64,000 bases of DNA from Cyclobacteriaceae bacterium (GTDB lineage Bacteria > Bacteroidota > Bacteroidia > Cytophagales > Cyclobacteriaceae). This document shows positions 9,077 through 18,236 of this stretch, one piece after another. The translations under genes were made by a program, and so were the position numbers. Position 1 is the stretch's first letter. Each line of letters begins with the position of its first letter. The DNA lies in assembly GCA_016787665.1 (NCBI GenBank), contig JAEUUC010000008.1:124001-188000 (forward strand). The letters are read 5' to 3'. The notes under the pieces were generated by a model. That model had not been told where the DNA came from. It searched no databases and was given only the letters and a program-made list of their open reading frames with translations.

Positions 9077-9739
9077 TTATTGGAATGAGATAAAGCAATA
9101 GCTTATCAGATTCGAGCCCATGCGCAGCGCCTGTTGCCGTTTCTCTTCTGGGTCGTTGTGGATACGCGCATCTTCCCAGCCATTGCCGAGGTCGCACTCA
9201 TACGAATAAAAAACCACCAAACGCCCATCGTAAATCAGGCCTAACCCTTGTGCGGGTTTACCATCATGCTCATGTATCTTGGGCAGCCCGCGCGGGAAAT
9301 CAAACTTCTGGTGATACACGGGGTGGTTAAAGGGTAGCTCGACCAATTCCAATTCGGGGAAGATTTTCTTCAGCTCCAAACGCACGAAAGGGTCCATGCC
9401 GTAGTTGTCATCAATGTGGAGGAATCCACCCCCTACCAGGTATTGCCGAAGATTTTGAGATTCAGTGGCCGTGAACACCACATTGCCATGCCCGGTCATG
9501 TACACATAGGGGTAGGAGAAGAGATCGGAGCTTCCCACCTCAACCACATCTTCTTCTGCCTGCAGGTGGGTACCCAATTCCTGATTGCAAAATCGAATCA
9601 GATTTGGCAAAGCCGTCTTATTGGCATACCAGTCACCGCCCCCGCCATATTTCAGTTTTGCTATTTTTACCTGTGCATAAGCGGGGGGGGCAGGGGTTAA
9701 CAGGATAAAAAATATATTGATAATCAGCAGGTTACGCAT
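9077..9739 (-). CDS. DUF4159 family secreted protein
   Basis: 220 aa with a Sec signal peptide ('MRNLLIINIFFILLTPAPPAYA'). The body, 'VKIAKLKYGGGGDWYANKTA', then 'YMTGHG' and 'GGFLHIDDNYG', matches DUF4159, a glutamine-amidotransferase-like Rossmann fold common in Bacteroidota next to MoxR/BatA-type genes. Here none of those neighbours is present; the flanking genes point toward or away from it. It ends four bases from the stop of the DUF3298 gene (convergent). Biochemical function is unknown. Confidence 0.88.
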   Translation of the reverse strand: MRNLLIINIFFILLTPAPPAYAQVKIAKLKYGGGGDWYANKTALPNLIRFCNQELGTHLQAEEDVVEVGSSDLFSYPYVYMTGHGNVVFTATESQNLRQYLVGGGFLHIDDNYGMDPFVRLELKKIFPELELVELPFNHPVYHQKFDFPRGLPKIHEHDGKPAQGLGLIYDGRLVVFYSYECDLGNGWEDARIHNDPEEKRQQALRMGSNLISYCFISFQ

Positions 9740-9815
9740 ACTTTTAACTAAAAATTTCCGCCCTAATTAAACTTAAATTGCCCATCGAAGTCCAAGAGAA
9801 CAAAAGAAGCGAAAA

Positions 9816-10709
9816 ATGAAGAAGATATCTCTATCCCGTATACTCGCCTACGGTTCCATTCTCTCGGTTGGGTTGTTCTGGTCCTGCTCAGAAGATCCGT
9901 TTGAACTGACGGCAAGTGATTCTGAAAATGTATCCAACGAAGCCATTACCGAGGCCTATCTCGAAGATGTGGATGACATGTCGGCTTTGGCCGTGGTTGC
10001 GGAGCCCGGCTCGCTGACCGGTTCGCGTGAGGCTAGTGGTGGACGTGGCGAAAAGCCTGACGATGGTCGTTTTGCCTGTGCCACCGTTACCCTGGAGTTT
10101 GCTGGAGATAATTCGCTGCAAAATCCGCATGGCTTCATCACCATTGATTTTGGTGCCGGTTGCACCGACCCCCGCGGCAACGTGCGCAAGGGCAAGATTG
10201 TCGTTGAGTTTTTAAAGAGACGTTTTTCGCTGGGATCAAAGATTATCACCGAACTTCAAGGATATTCCATTAACGGCATCAGCATCGAAGGGGTGCGCAC
10301 CGTAACCAACGTGACCGAAAGCCTGTCAGCTCCGAAGTTCAACATCACGCTCACGGGTGGCAAGGTTACGTGGCCTGACGGATCTTTTGCTACACGCGAA
10401 ACGAATCACTTCCGCACCTGGGTGCGCAATGCCAACCCGACACTGGACGAGATCCGCGTGTATGGTGCGGCTGCTGGGTCAAACCGTAGAGGTAAAGTTT
10501 TTCAGGTAGAGGTGAGCAGTGCTGACCCGCTGGTGTACAAACGGGAATGTGCCTTGAGCAACAGAATTTTTATGGCGGTAGCGGGCACGCGCAAGCTTAC
10601 AGTAGACGGCAAACTCATATCCATTGACTACGGAGATGGCGCGTGCGATCGCCTGGTGACGATCACCATCAATGGCCGCTCGCGCGAGATTGAAGTGCAG
10701 CCGCAATAA
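9816..10709 (+). CDS. Hypothetical lipoprotein, tandem paralogue 1
   Basis: 297 aa. A lipoprotein signal ends at the Cys of 'LSVGLFWSCSEDP'; an acidic segment ('ITEAYLEDVDDMSA') follows, then a beta-rich domain. It shares with the next gene the strings 'DSENV', 'NITLTGGKVTWP', 'RTVTNV', 'ADPLVYKREC', 'RIFMAVAGT' and 'LISIDYGDG'. Four Cys downstream of the lipobox are conserved between the copies (in RFxCA, G(A/N)C-DPRGN, KREC and GDGxCDR), suggesting two disulfides and export to the periplasm or surface. I do not recognise a named family. A strong terminator follows, so each copy is probably its own unit. Confidence 0.75.
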   Translation: MKKISLSRILAYGSILSVGLFWSCSEDPFELTASDSENVSNEAITEAYLEDVDDMSALAVVAEPGSLTGSREASGGRGEKPDDGRFACATVTLEFAGDNSLQNPHGFITIDFGAGCTDPRGNVRKGKIVVEFLKRRFSLGSKIITELQGYSINGISIEGVRTVTNVTESLSAPKFNITLTGGKVTWPDGSFATRETNHFRTWVRNANPTLDEIRVYGAAAGSNRRGKVFQVEVSSADPLVYKRECALSNRIFMAVAGTRKLTVDGKLISIDYGDGACDRLVTITINGRSREIEVQPQ

Positions 10710-10733
10710 CTGACACTCACATATTAACCATGT

Positions 10734-10765
10734 AAAGACCTGCATCTGCAGGTCTTTCTTTTTTT
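10734..10765 (+). terminator. Rho-independent terminator after lipoprotein paralogue 1
   Basis: An 11-bp perfect stem (AAAGACCTGCA / TGCAGGTCTTT) with a two-base loop, followed by CTTTTTTT. Ends transcription between the two paralogues. Confidence 0.9.
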
Positions 10766-10849
10766 ACAATGTTCAGAAAAAAATAATGTAAGCAATTAAA
10801 CCTGATCGCGTCAGTCTTGTCCAAGAGCAAAACTTAAACAAAACAGATT

Positions 10850-11758
10850 ATGAAAATGAATGGATTAAGTGTGGTGCGAATGAGGACACTGGCCTACGGT
10901 GCTGTAGCCGGGTTGCTCCTGATGGCTTCCTGCTCTGAAGATGCGGTTGAATTTTCTGCGATTGATTCGGAGAATGTGCAGGACGAAGCAATTACGGAGT
11001 CGTTCTACGAAGATGCCGATGATATGGCAAACGTGGCGTTGTTCTCGGACCCTGAAACGGCTGGCGGACGCGTGAGTTCAGGTGCACGTACAATTGTCGT
11101 GAACGACCTGCGGTTCCAGTGTGCAACAGCTGTGATTGAAACCGACCCCAACAGCACATTGGATGTTCCGAAAGGAACGATAACCATCACCTTCGATGGC
11201 AATTGCCTGGATCCCCGCGGCAACAAACGCAGCGGCCAACTGGTGATTGTGTACAATGGCAAGCGCTTTTTGCCGGGTTCTTCGCGCACGTTCACACTGG
11301 TGAACTATTTCATAAACGATATTAAAGTGGAAGGTACCCGCACCGTGACCAATGTGAGCGGCAGCACAGACGAAGCTCCGAAGTTCAACATCGTGCTCAC
11401 CGGTGGTAAAGTAACCTGGCCGAATGGTGACGTGGCTACCCGCGAAGCCAATCGCAACCGGGAGTGGATACGTGCTGCCAACCCGTTGAATGATGAGTGG
11501 CGCATTTCCGGCTCGGCCAGTGGCACGAACCGCAAAGGTCGCAGCTACCAAATGGAAATCCCTGCGGCCGATCCGCTGGTGTATAAGCGTGAGTGTGCGG
11601 TGAGCGACAGGATCTTCATGGCAGTTGCTGGCACCAAAAACCTGACCACGGAACGCAAACTAATCTCCATTGACTATGGCGATGGCGAATGCGATCGAAA
11701 AGTGGTGATCACGGTCAACGGCCGGTCACGCGAAGTAACGGTAAACAACAATTTCTGA
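10850..11758 (+). CDS. Hypothetical lipoprotein, tandem paralogue 2
   Basis: 302 aa. Lipoprotein signal 'AGLLLMASCSED', acidic segment ('ITESFYEDADDMANV') and the same beta-rich domain as the preceding gene, with blocks such as 'FNIVLTGGKVTWPNGD' and 'VYKRECAVSDRIFMAVAG'. By eye roughly half the residues are identical, with the conserved Cys kept, so it is an old tandem duplication. Outer-membrane or periplasmic lipoprotein of unknown role. ATG 10850 is preceded by AAACAAAACAGATT; another in-frame ATG (MNGL) lies two codons later, and either would keep the signal peptide. Confidence 0.75.
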   Translation: MKMNGLSVVRMRTLAYGAVAGLLLMASCSEDAVEFSAIDSENVQDEAITESFYEDADDMANVALFSDPETAGGRVSSGARTIVVNDLRFQCATAVIETDPNSTLDVPKGTITITFDGNCLDPRGNKRSGQLVIVYNGKRFLPGSSRTFTLVNYFINDIKVEGTRTVTNVSGSTDEAPKFNIVLTGGKVTWPNGDVATREANRNREWIRAANPLNDEWRISGSASGTNRKGRSYQMEIPAADPLVYKRECAVSDRIFMAVAGTKNLTTERKLISIDYGDGECDRKVVITVNGRSREVTVNNNF

Positions 11759-11785
11759 GAGGAGAGCGGTGAGTAGGTTTAGACG

Positions 11786-11816
11786 GCCCTGGCGAAAGCC
11801 GGGGCTTTCTTTTTTT
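11786..11816 (+). terminator. Rho-independent terminator after lipoprotein paralogue 2
   Basis: Eight-bp GC-rich stem (GCCCTGGC / GCCGGGGC, one G-T pair) closed by a GAAA tetraloop and followed by TTTCTTTTTTT. It sits between convergent genes, just before the YceI stop. Confidence 0.9.
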
Positions 11817-11820
11817 GTGG

Positions 11821-12402
11821 TTAGCGATCCGTGGCAAACCGGAGTTTGAAATCCAGATCGACCCACTCGTTCACTTTAATCATGCCCATCAACCGCGTAG
11901 GGGGCTCCAGCCCAAAGTCTTGTAGAAGAATTTTTTGTTTGCCCTGGATGAGCAGACTACCCGGATCTTCGATCAGGCAATCGAACACAAATTTTTTTAC
12001 GACCTGGTTCATCTCCACCATCACCTCAGCTTTACCTTTTGTCCAGGCCCCGTGTTCGTCCCATTCGGGAATCAATGCCGCAAGTTCCACCTGGATATAT
12101 GGGTTTTCTTCCTCTTTCATCATCTTCCGGAAGTCGCTGTTCATAATGGAGTTACCGGAGTCAAAGGCCTTAATCTTGAGCGGAATGTCGCCACCTTTCA
12201 GGCGGAGTTCGCGGTTGGAGCGCAAAACATCCACCGGCTTTTTGATTTCCAGCTGCTCGGTGTACTTAAAACGGAACTGGTTGACGTTGGTAGAACCAAA
12301 GACAGTGACCAGACTGGAGGGATGGATGAATATGCGGTAAGATTGAGCCACCGCCTGCCCCGGCCACCATAACACCAGCACCAACCAGACACACCATCGC
12401 AT
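11821..12402 (-). CDS. YceI-family secreted protein
   Basis: 193 aa from ATG 12402, which gives the signal peptide 'MRWCVWLVLVLWWPGQAVA'. An upstream TTG-started extension to 12438 is open but would run through the promoter, so I reject it. The mature part has the YceI lipocalin-like pattern ('SLVTVFGSTNVNQFRFKYTE', 'EVMVEMNQVVKKFVFDC') though divergent. YceI proteins bind polyisoprenoids in the periplasm; binding here is not shown. A perfect -7 element, TATCTTTG, ends four bases before the ATG, implying a leaderless transcript. It converges on the second lipoprotein paralogue and is divergent from the AsmA-like gene. Confidence 0.82.
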   Translation of the reverse strand: MRWCVWLVLVLWWPGQAVAQSYRIFIHPSSLVTVFGSTNVNQFRFKYTEQLEIKKPVDVLRSNRELRLKGGDIPLKIKAFDSGNSIMNSDFRKMMKEEENPYIQVELAALIPEWDEHGAWTKGKAEVMVEMNQVVKKFVFDCLIEDPGSLLIQGKQKILLQDFGLEPPTRLMGMIKVNEWVDLDFKLRFATDR

Positions 12403-12406
12403 AGCA

Positions 12407-12414
12407 CAAAGATA
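12407..12414 (-). promoter_or_regulatory. Perfect Bacteroidota -7 element (TATCTTTG), yceI-like gene
   Basis: Reads TATCTTTG on the minus strand, an exact TAnnTTTG match, with only four bases (TGCT) before the ATG at 12402. Transcription would begin at about the start codon. Confidence 0.6.
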
Positions 12415-12588
12415 GGGGGATTGAAGGTTTTTGCGCAAAAACGTAAAGCTACGCTTGAATCAGATGAGCCACATTATCCCTGCCTCGATTGTTGTGATTG
12501 ATCGGAGTACATGCTTTTATTTACATTCGTTAGAGGGTGTAGAAAATTGATAATGCCGCGAGGCGTTTAACATGTCTTAAATTGCAGC

Positions 12589-15500
12589 ATGGGGAAGGCG
12601 AAGTTATTCTCGATGCTGGTGCGCGTGCTGAAAGTCACCGGAATGGCAGTTGCCCTGGTACTCCTGCTATTCGGGATTGCCACCTGGATTGTGGTTGAGC
12701 GGAAAAATGACTGGCTGTTGAGCCAGGTTCAAGCCTACATGAACGAGTCGCAATCCGGACAACTGGAGGTGGCCAACCTCGACCTGAAGTTGTTCAGGAA
12801 TTTTCCAAACGTTACGCTGCAATTAAACGGAATCGCCTATTACGAGCACCGCGACACGTTGCGCCAACCTTCAGAACAGCCGATCATCCAAGCTGATCAA
12901 CTCTTCGTTGCCGTTGAGTTCCTGCCCTTGCTGAAGGAGGAACTCAACGTGGATGAGATCAGGTTGTCGGGAGCCCGGGTGAACATTATCGAGTATCAAA
13001 ATGGAGTCCTGAATATTGAATGGGCACTGGCCGACCCCGCAAAAGCCAAAGTAAAACCCAAAGTGGTCCAAAAGAAGGTGATGCCTCCAGCGGCACCAGC
13101 TGCGAAAGACAAGAAGGTTACCCCGGTTACCCAAGCCCCTCCCAAGTCGGCCATGAATTTTGATTTGAAGTTCATAACGATGGATAGTGTGCAGGTGAAT
13201 TGGAAATCAATCAGGACCCGGGATTCCTCCACGCTGCTCATCCGCGAACTGGAAGCAAAAATCCGTAACGCGGGCAAATTATTGACCGCCAGCCTGAGCA
13301 CCACCAGTCAGGTGCAATCGGTATATGTCAGCGGTTCACGACTTCCATCCAGCGACCTAATGATTAAAGCTGAACTGGATATTGAAACCGTGAGTCAACA
13401 CGTAGCGATTCGAACATGTCAAATCAACTATGATATTTTTTCAGCTACCCTCGAAGGCACGTATGCGCACCGGGATGACCGGGCGCTTGATTTGCGGGTT
13501 GACGCTTCGTCCAACGATTTGCAGTTATTATCCACGTTCATCAAACCCGAAGTAATCAAACAAAACCCGGACTTATTGGAGAAACTGGACATTTACGCAA
13601 GGGGTCGGGTATTTGGCAAGTTGAAACACCAATCGCCACAATTTCAGCTGGCATTTGGGGTGAACGACCTTTCCTTGCATCTACCGGGCCAACCGGGAGC
13701 CCTCCAGGACATTGGCTTTGACGGAAGTTTTATTTCTGGAACGGCCCCTGATTATTCCACTGCTGTCCTGGAAGTCAATAACCTCAAGGGGAAGCTTCCC
13801 GGGGGATTTTTTGATGGATATCTTCGTATCAAAAACCTGGTGGCGCCTTATGTGCAGTACAAACTGAATGCTCAGTTGCAGCTTGATGCATTCAATGAGA
13901 TCTTCCGGATCGATTTTCTCCGACAACTCCGCGGATCGGTCACTTTGCGCGGCAATTTTGATGGCCCGTTGAAATATTTTGCTGAGCACACGATGGACAG
14001 CAGCCGGTCAAGTTCAATTACCCTCAACAATTTGTCGTTTGTTGTGGCCAAAACCAACCAACGCGTTTCCGGCTTGTCAGGAAAAATAGAAAACGGCAAT
14101 AATCAGACTACGGTAAAGCAACTGGCCTTTACCTATGGGCAGAACGATTTGCTGATTAATGCCTCGATTGAGAATTTGGTCTACTTCCTTCTGGGGCCGG
14201 AGCGTAACCTTTCGGTTTCAGGGAACCTACGGTCCAAACAGCTTTTCACTAAAGATTTCATTACGGATACGTTGCTGCGTGCCCAGGTGCAGGACCGGAT
14301 CAGCAATTTTTCGGTTGAGTTCAAGGCTTCAACAACGGCAAGCCAGGTAAAATCGGCCCTGCCGAACATCGCCTTCGACATCCGAAATCTCACAGCCAGT
14401 TTTGATGAATTACCGAATATTAAGTCGCTTAATGCAAGCGGCCTGTTCAGCGAGACGCCCAACGGGTATCAACTGGATCTCCCGGAATTTCATGCCATCC
14501 TGCCGCAGGGAAAACTGGATGTTTCCGGTGATCTGCAAATTCTGGAAAAGCGGCTATGGGAGTTCAATGCCCGGGTGAAAGCAACCCAATTTCCATGGAC
14601 CTATGTGAAAGAGCTCGTAGCGGAAATGACGGAGAGCAAAACACCTTCTGCAAAGAATGCCCTGGTCAAAGATATGGATATAGTAACGGCCGATCTGGAC
14701 TTATCGGCAGCCGTGATCACCTATCCGTTTGATATCAACCGCCTGGAAGTGCGAAATAGCCGCATCCATTTTACTCCCTCCGGCTCCAAACCGATCTCGG
14801 TTGAAAACCTCAACCTGGCGCTGGATCATTTGCATTTCACGCATCCTGCAAATTCGGGCTATCTCACGGGCTTGAAATCGACCGCAGGCACGCTAAAGGT
14901 GCAGCAACTGAATGTACCCGGATTAAACAAACTTGATATTGACATGACAATTGCGGGGGAACGGGATACGTTGAGCATCGGATTTTCAAGGCCCACGGAC
15001 AAAGCGAAAAGTGAAAGCGGTCAGCTCCTGATGGACATTTCAAAAAAAGAATTGGCTTACCAATTGAATTACGTGGTGAAGGACGCCAGCCTGGACTACT
15101 TCAATAAGAAATACTATAAGCGAAAACTGATCAGTGGCGAAATTGATTATGCGGTGCATCTGGAAACCTCAGGTTCGAACTGGGGGCAGATAAAGCAAAA
15201 CCTGGGAGGGGATATCGAAATTGTGGGAGACTCCTTACGGCTTTATGGAGTGGATGTGGACGATATATTGAGGAGATACCAGAAGAGTCAGAACTTTAAC
15301 CTCGCTGATTTGGGAGCCGTGTTGGTGGCTGGCCCCGTGGGATTGGCCGTTACCAAAGGATCAGATTTTGTGTCGTTGGCCAGCGTCCGCCTGGATTCAA
15401 CGGAGGTGACAAACATACAGACCCTGGTGGCTAAATGGAAGCTGGACAGCGGCATGCTCATCACGGAGGATGTTGCTTTTGCCACTCGCCTGAACCGGAT

Positions 15501-15744
15501 CGCATTCAACGGGCAGCTTGATCTTGCGCATGACTCCATCCCCGGCCTCACCATTGCCGTGTTGGATGAAAAAGGCTGCAGCCTGATGGACCAGACGCTG
15601 TATGGAAAAATGGGAGCGATCCAACACGGGAAACTGAACATCACCAAGACGTTACTGGGATCAGTGATCAATTTTGTAAACGCGGTGGTAGGCAAAGATT
15701 GTACGCCTGTGTATACCGGGCGCGTGAGGAAAGCAAAATCGTAG
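12589..15744 (+). CDS. AsmA-like giant inner-membrane/periplasmic protein
   Basis: 1051 aa. One N-terminal membrane segment (about residues 12-35) is followed by an AsmA-type start ('VEVANLDLKLFRNFPNVTLQL'-like region near 55-80, with the RNFPNV motif typical of Bacteroidota AsmA proteins), a Pro/Lys/Ala-rich linker (about 150-185), a long beta-rich groove region, and an AsmA C-terminal block ('GDSLRLYGVDVDDILRRYQ', about 880-900). AsmA-like proteins are thought to bridge the periplasm and carry lipids between membranes. It stands alone on its strand, divergent from the yceI-like gene. Family is confident; the cargo is unknown. Confidence 0.88.
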   Translation: MGKAKLFSMLVRVLKVTGMAVALVLLLFGIATWIVVERKNDWLLSQVQAYMNESQSGQLEVANLDLKLFRNFPNVTLQLNGIAYYEHRDTLRQPSEQPIIQADQLFVAVEFLPLLKEELNVDEIRLSGARVNIIEYQNGVLNIEWALADPAKAKVKPKVVQKKVMPPAAPAAKDKKVTPVTQAPPKSAMNFDLKFITMDSVQVNWKSIRTRDSSTLLIRELEAKIRNAGKLLTASLSTTSQVQSVYVSGSRLPSSDLMIKAELDIETVSQHVAIRTCQINYDIFSATLEGTYAHRDDRALDLRVDASSNDLQLLSTFIKPEVIKQNPDLLEKLDIYARGRVFGKLKHQSPQFQLAFGVNDLSLHLPGQPGALQDIGFDGSFISGTAPDYSTAVLEVNNLKGKLPGGFFDGYLRIKNLVAPYVQYKLNAQLQLDAFNEIFRIDFLRQLRGSVTLRGNFDGPLKYFAEHTMDSSRSSSITLNNLSFVVAKTNQRVSGLSGKIENGNNQTTVKQLAFTYGQNDLLINASIENLVYFLLGPERNLSVSGNLRSKQLFTKDFITDTLLRAQVQDRISNFSVEFKASTTASQVKSALPNIAFDIRNLTASFDELPNIKSLNASGLFSETPNGYQLDLPEFHAILPQGKLDVSGDLQILEKRLWEFNARVKATQFPWTYVKELVAEMTESKTPSAKNALVKDMDIVTADLDLSAAVITYPFDINRLEVRNSRIHFTPSGSKPISVENLNLALDHLHFTHPANSGYLTGLKSTAGTLKVQQLNVPGLNKLDIDMTIAGERDTLSIGFSRPTDKAKSESGQLLMDISKKELAYQLNYVVKDASLDYFNKKYYKRKLISGEIDYAVHLETSGSNWGQIKQNLGGDIEIVGDSLRLYGVDVDDILRRYQKSQNFNLADLGAVLVAGPVGLAVTKGSDFVSLASVRLDSTEVTNIQTLVAKWKLDSGMLITEDVAFATRLNRIAFNGQLDLAHDSIPGLTIAVLDEKGCSLMDQTLYGKMGAIQHGKLNITKTLLGSVINFVNAVVGKDCTPVYTGRVRKAKS

Positions 15745-15825
15745 GGTAGCTGCGTGACTCTTTTTACACGAGCCTTTTTTACCTGTTGACCTTGAAGCCG
15801 GCATACATTTCCATTGGCCTTTTCT

Positions 15826-15833
15826 TACCTTCG
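15826..15833 (+). promoter_or_regulatory. Candidate -7 element (TACCTTCG), M48 gene
   Basis: One mismatch from TAnnTTTG, 17 bases before the ATG of the M48 peptidase. No clear TTG box at the expected distance, so only moderate support. Confidence 0.35.
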
Positions 15834-15850
15834 GGAAAATCTAAGTTACC

Positions 15851-17263
15851 ATGAAATTCATTGTTGTTGTCCTTTTAACGACTTGTTCATTCGTCTCTTT
15901 TTCCCAGGATTTTTCAACCGACAGAAAGATGGGCGCGAAAGGTAAGGCCATGGTGGAAACAACGATGGGCATTTACCAGGACTCGGCAAAAGAAGAAATG
16001 ATTTCAAGAATTGGACAGCGGCTCGTGGAGAACCTGGCCACCCAACCATTTCCTTTCGAGTTTCACATCGTGGATATGGGGGAGCCCAATGCCTTTGCCT
16101 TACCCGGGGGATATGTCTTTTTTACGCGTGGAATTCTGGCCCTGGCCAACAGCGAAGACGAATTGGCCGGAGTAATGGGCCATGAGATTATTCATTCGTA
16201 TAACCGGCATTCAATCAAACAGAAAAAGAAAGGCATTTTACCGGCCATTCTAAAAGTACCTGAGGCACTTTCGGGCGCTTTAGGTGCCAATGGAATTTCT
16301 CGGATATTTTCACCCTTAAGTAAAGGGGGAGACGCCCTGATGGCTTCGCACAGCCGTAAAGACGAATATGAAGCGGATGAACTGGGCGTTAGACTTTCTA
16401 CTAAAAGCGGATACGAACCCGCGGCCTTGGGTACCTTGCTCAGTACACTGGACAAAACGATAGAAGTCTTCACCGGTGAAAAAGAAAAGCCAAGTTACTT
16501 CGATGATCATCCATACACACCGGATCGGGTAAATCGCATTAACCGGGAGGCCGCTGGATTACCGCCTTCAACACCGAACAAGATTTTCAAAACCAACAAA
16601 GATTTTCTCAGGGCTTTGGATGGCATCCTGGTTGGGCCTAACCCGAATCAGGGGGTGTTCAAGGGCGATTGGTTCATCCATCCGGACCTAAAGTTCAAGA
16701 TTCAAATTCCGGAAAAATGGACGCGCCAAAATACACGTTCCGAGGTCGCGGCTGCTGACAGCTCACAATCGGCCATTATGTTGCTGGAAGTAGAAGCCAA
16801 CGCAAAAACGGCACAAGACGCAGCGCAGACGTTTTCACAAGCATTCAAAGAAAAAACCAAGGTTACCCTGGACGTCAAGTCAGGGGACGTGAATGGTTTA
16901 ACGTCCAGTCGGGTTTCGTTTACGCAAACCCAAGGCAACACAAAAGTAACGTTCATCTGTCTTTGGGTTGAACACGCAGGACTGGTTTACCGAGTCATTG
17001 GTGTGGCCTCGCCCGGATCCGAAGGTCGGGTTACCACCCACCTGGAAAGTTTCTCGTCCATCTCCGAAAATGACAGGCAAAGCATAACCAAGAAAGTGAT
17101 CCGGGTAGTGGAAACCCACAAAGGCGAGACGATTAAGAGTGTAAGTGAACGGACAAGTAACGTGATACCGGTAAAACTAACGGCTGCCATAAATCGCATC
17201 GCGGAAGAGACCATCTTTGAACAAGGCGATTTAGTGAAAGTGGTTGTAGAAGTGCCGTATTAA
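15851..17263 (+). CDS. Secreted M48-family metalloprotease
   Basis: 470 aa. Signal peptide 'MKFIVVVLLTTCSFVSFS', then an M48 domain with H111-E-I-I-H115 and a downstream Glu ligand in 'DEYEADELG', all intact. The C-terminal half (about 275-470) is a separate region holding 'DWFIHPDLKFKIQIPEKW' seen in Bacteroidota BepA-like proteins and carrying no peptidase motif. BepA-type enzymes degrade misfolded outer-membrane proteins in the periplasm; that role is inferred from similarity. It is the last gene before the broken thyA that opens the accessory island. Confidence 0.9.
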   Translation: MKFIVVVLLTTCSFVSFSQDFSTDRKMGAKGKAMVETTMGIYQDSAKEEMISRIGQRLVENLATQPFPFEFHIVDMGEPNAFALPGGYVFFTRGILALANSEDELAGVMGHEIIHSYNRHSIKQKKKGILPAILKVPEALSGALGANGISRIFSPLSKGGDALMASHSRKDEYEADELGVRLSTKSGYEPAALGTLLSTLDKTIEVFTGEKEKPSYFDDHPYTPDRVNRINREAAGLPPSTPNKIFKTNKDFLRALDGILVGPNPNQGVFKGDWFIHPDLKFKIQIPEKWTRQNTRSEVAAADSSQSAIMLLEVEANAKTAQDAAQTFSQAFKEKTKVTLDVKSGDVNGLTSSRVSFTQTQGNTKVTFICLWVEHAGLVYRVIGVASPGSEGRVTTHLESFSSISENDRQSITKKVIRVVETHKGETIKSVSERTSNVIPVKLTAAINRIAEETIFEQGDLVKVVVEVPY

Positions 17264-17348
17264 ACAAATCGGTTGATCCAAATACGGCTTGCCAGTCCTC
17301 TTGAGAATTCGCCCGCTGTTGCCGTACTTGCACTAACTTTTTTGACGC

Positions 17349-17863
17349 ATGCAACAATACCACGACCTGCTGCGCCACATCCTGGCACAGGGCGCTACGA
17401 AAACCGACCGCACCGGCACGGGCACCCTCTCGGTGTTCGGCTACCAGATGCGCTTTGATCTTCTGCAGGGATTCCCTTTAGTTACCACGAAAAAGCTGCA
17501 CCTGCGCTCGATTATTTACGAGTTGCTGTGGTTTTTGAAGGGCGATACCAACATCCAATACCTCAAAGACAACGGGGTTTCCATCTGGGACGAATGGGCG
17601 GATGCCGAGGGCAATCTGGGGCCCGTGTATGGCTACCAATGGCGCTCGTGGCCGGGCCGCAATGGCGCCAAAATCGACCAGATCACCCACGTGATCAACA
17701 GCATTAAAAGCAAACCTGATTCGCGCAGGCATATCGTTACCGCCTGGAACCCGGCTGATGTGGATGACATGGCACTGCCGCCCTGCCACGCGCTGTTCCA
17801 GTTTTACGTAGCCGATGGCAAATTGTCGTGCCAGTTGTACCAACGCAGTTGCGATGTTTTCCT
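17349..17863 (+). repeat. 515-bp direct repeat, left copy (thyA 5' part)
   Basis: Matches 36836-37350 in the same orientation, offset 19,487 bases. The match begins at the start codon; the upstream bases differ completely. About two thirds of the mismatches cluster at 17643-17741. Recombination between the copies would delete the whole island and leave one intact thyA. Confidence 0.95.
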
Positions 17864-17951
17864 TTTAATGGACATTCTCAAACTGTATATACCTACTGTT
17901 GTTGTAATTCTTTCTTTTTTGGTTCTTTTTTCTTTGTGGAATTGTGGATAA
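17349..17951 (+). pseudogene. thyA: Truncated thymidylate synthase (left thyA copy)
   Basis: Codons 1-171 match the intact thyA at 36836 (about 33 differences in 515 bases by hand count, four of them amino-acid changing), then the reading frame runs into unrelated AT-rich DNA at 17864 and ends at 17951 with a 28-residue hydrophobic tail. It keeps the dUMP nucleophile Cys146 ('[10 protein letters not shown]') but has lost the C-terminal third, including the 'SYALLTHM' and 'GDTHIYSNH' regions needed for substrate and folate binding, so it should be inactive. Its ATG lies four bases after a TTTTTTG stretch. This is the left end of the accessory island. Confidence 0.92.
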
Positions 17952-18236
17952 CTCAAATCAACCCGAGTGGCTATCACGGTTGACAAGTTCGGCCGTCCGG
18001 ATGTTTTGAGTTTCGTCCCTTATCTTATTTAGAGCTGTCCTAAAAATGGGGAGCTTACAGTGCCTTTAGCAATTGCGATACAGCATTATGATTCGGAACT
18101 TAAAATCTTCCTGAACAGATCGCGTCACAATAATTTTGGCAGTAATAAGTTTGCTGGTTTACGGAACCCTAATACGCTTCACCGAGACGTTTGAACTGGT
18201 GGACGGGAAGATTGTTCTGGGGCGTGCTTGATGTTC
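17952..18236. other. AT-rich junction region without an intact gene
   Basis: About 285 bases behind the broken thyA. No gene is supported. A short frame on the plus strand ending near 18230 ('TETFELVDGKIVLGRA', then stop) looks protein-like and may be the tail of a lost gene, but it is too short to identify. No terminator or promoter is clear. Confidence 0.4.
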
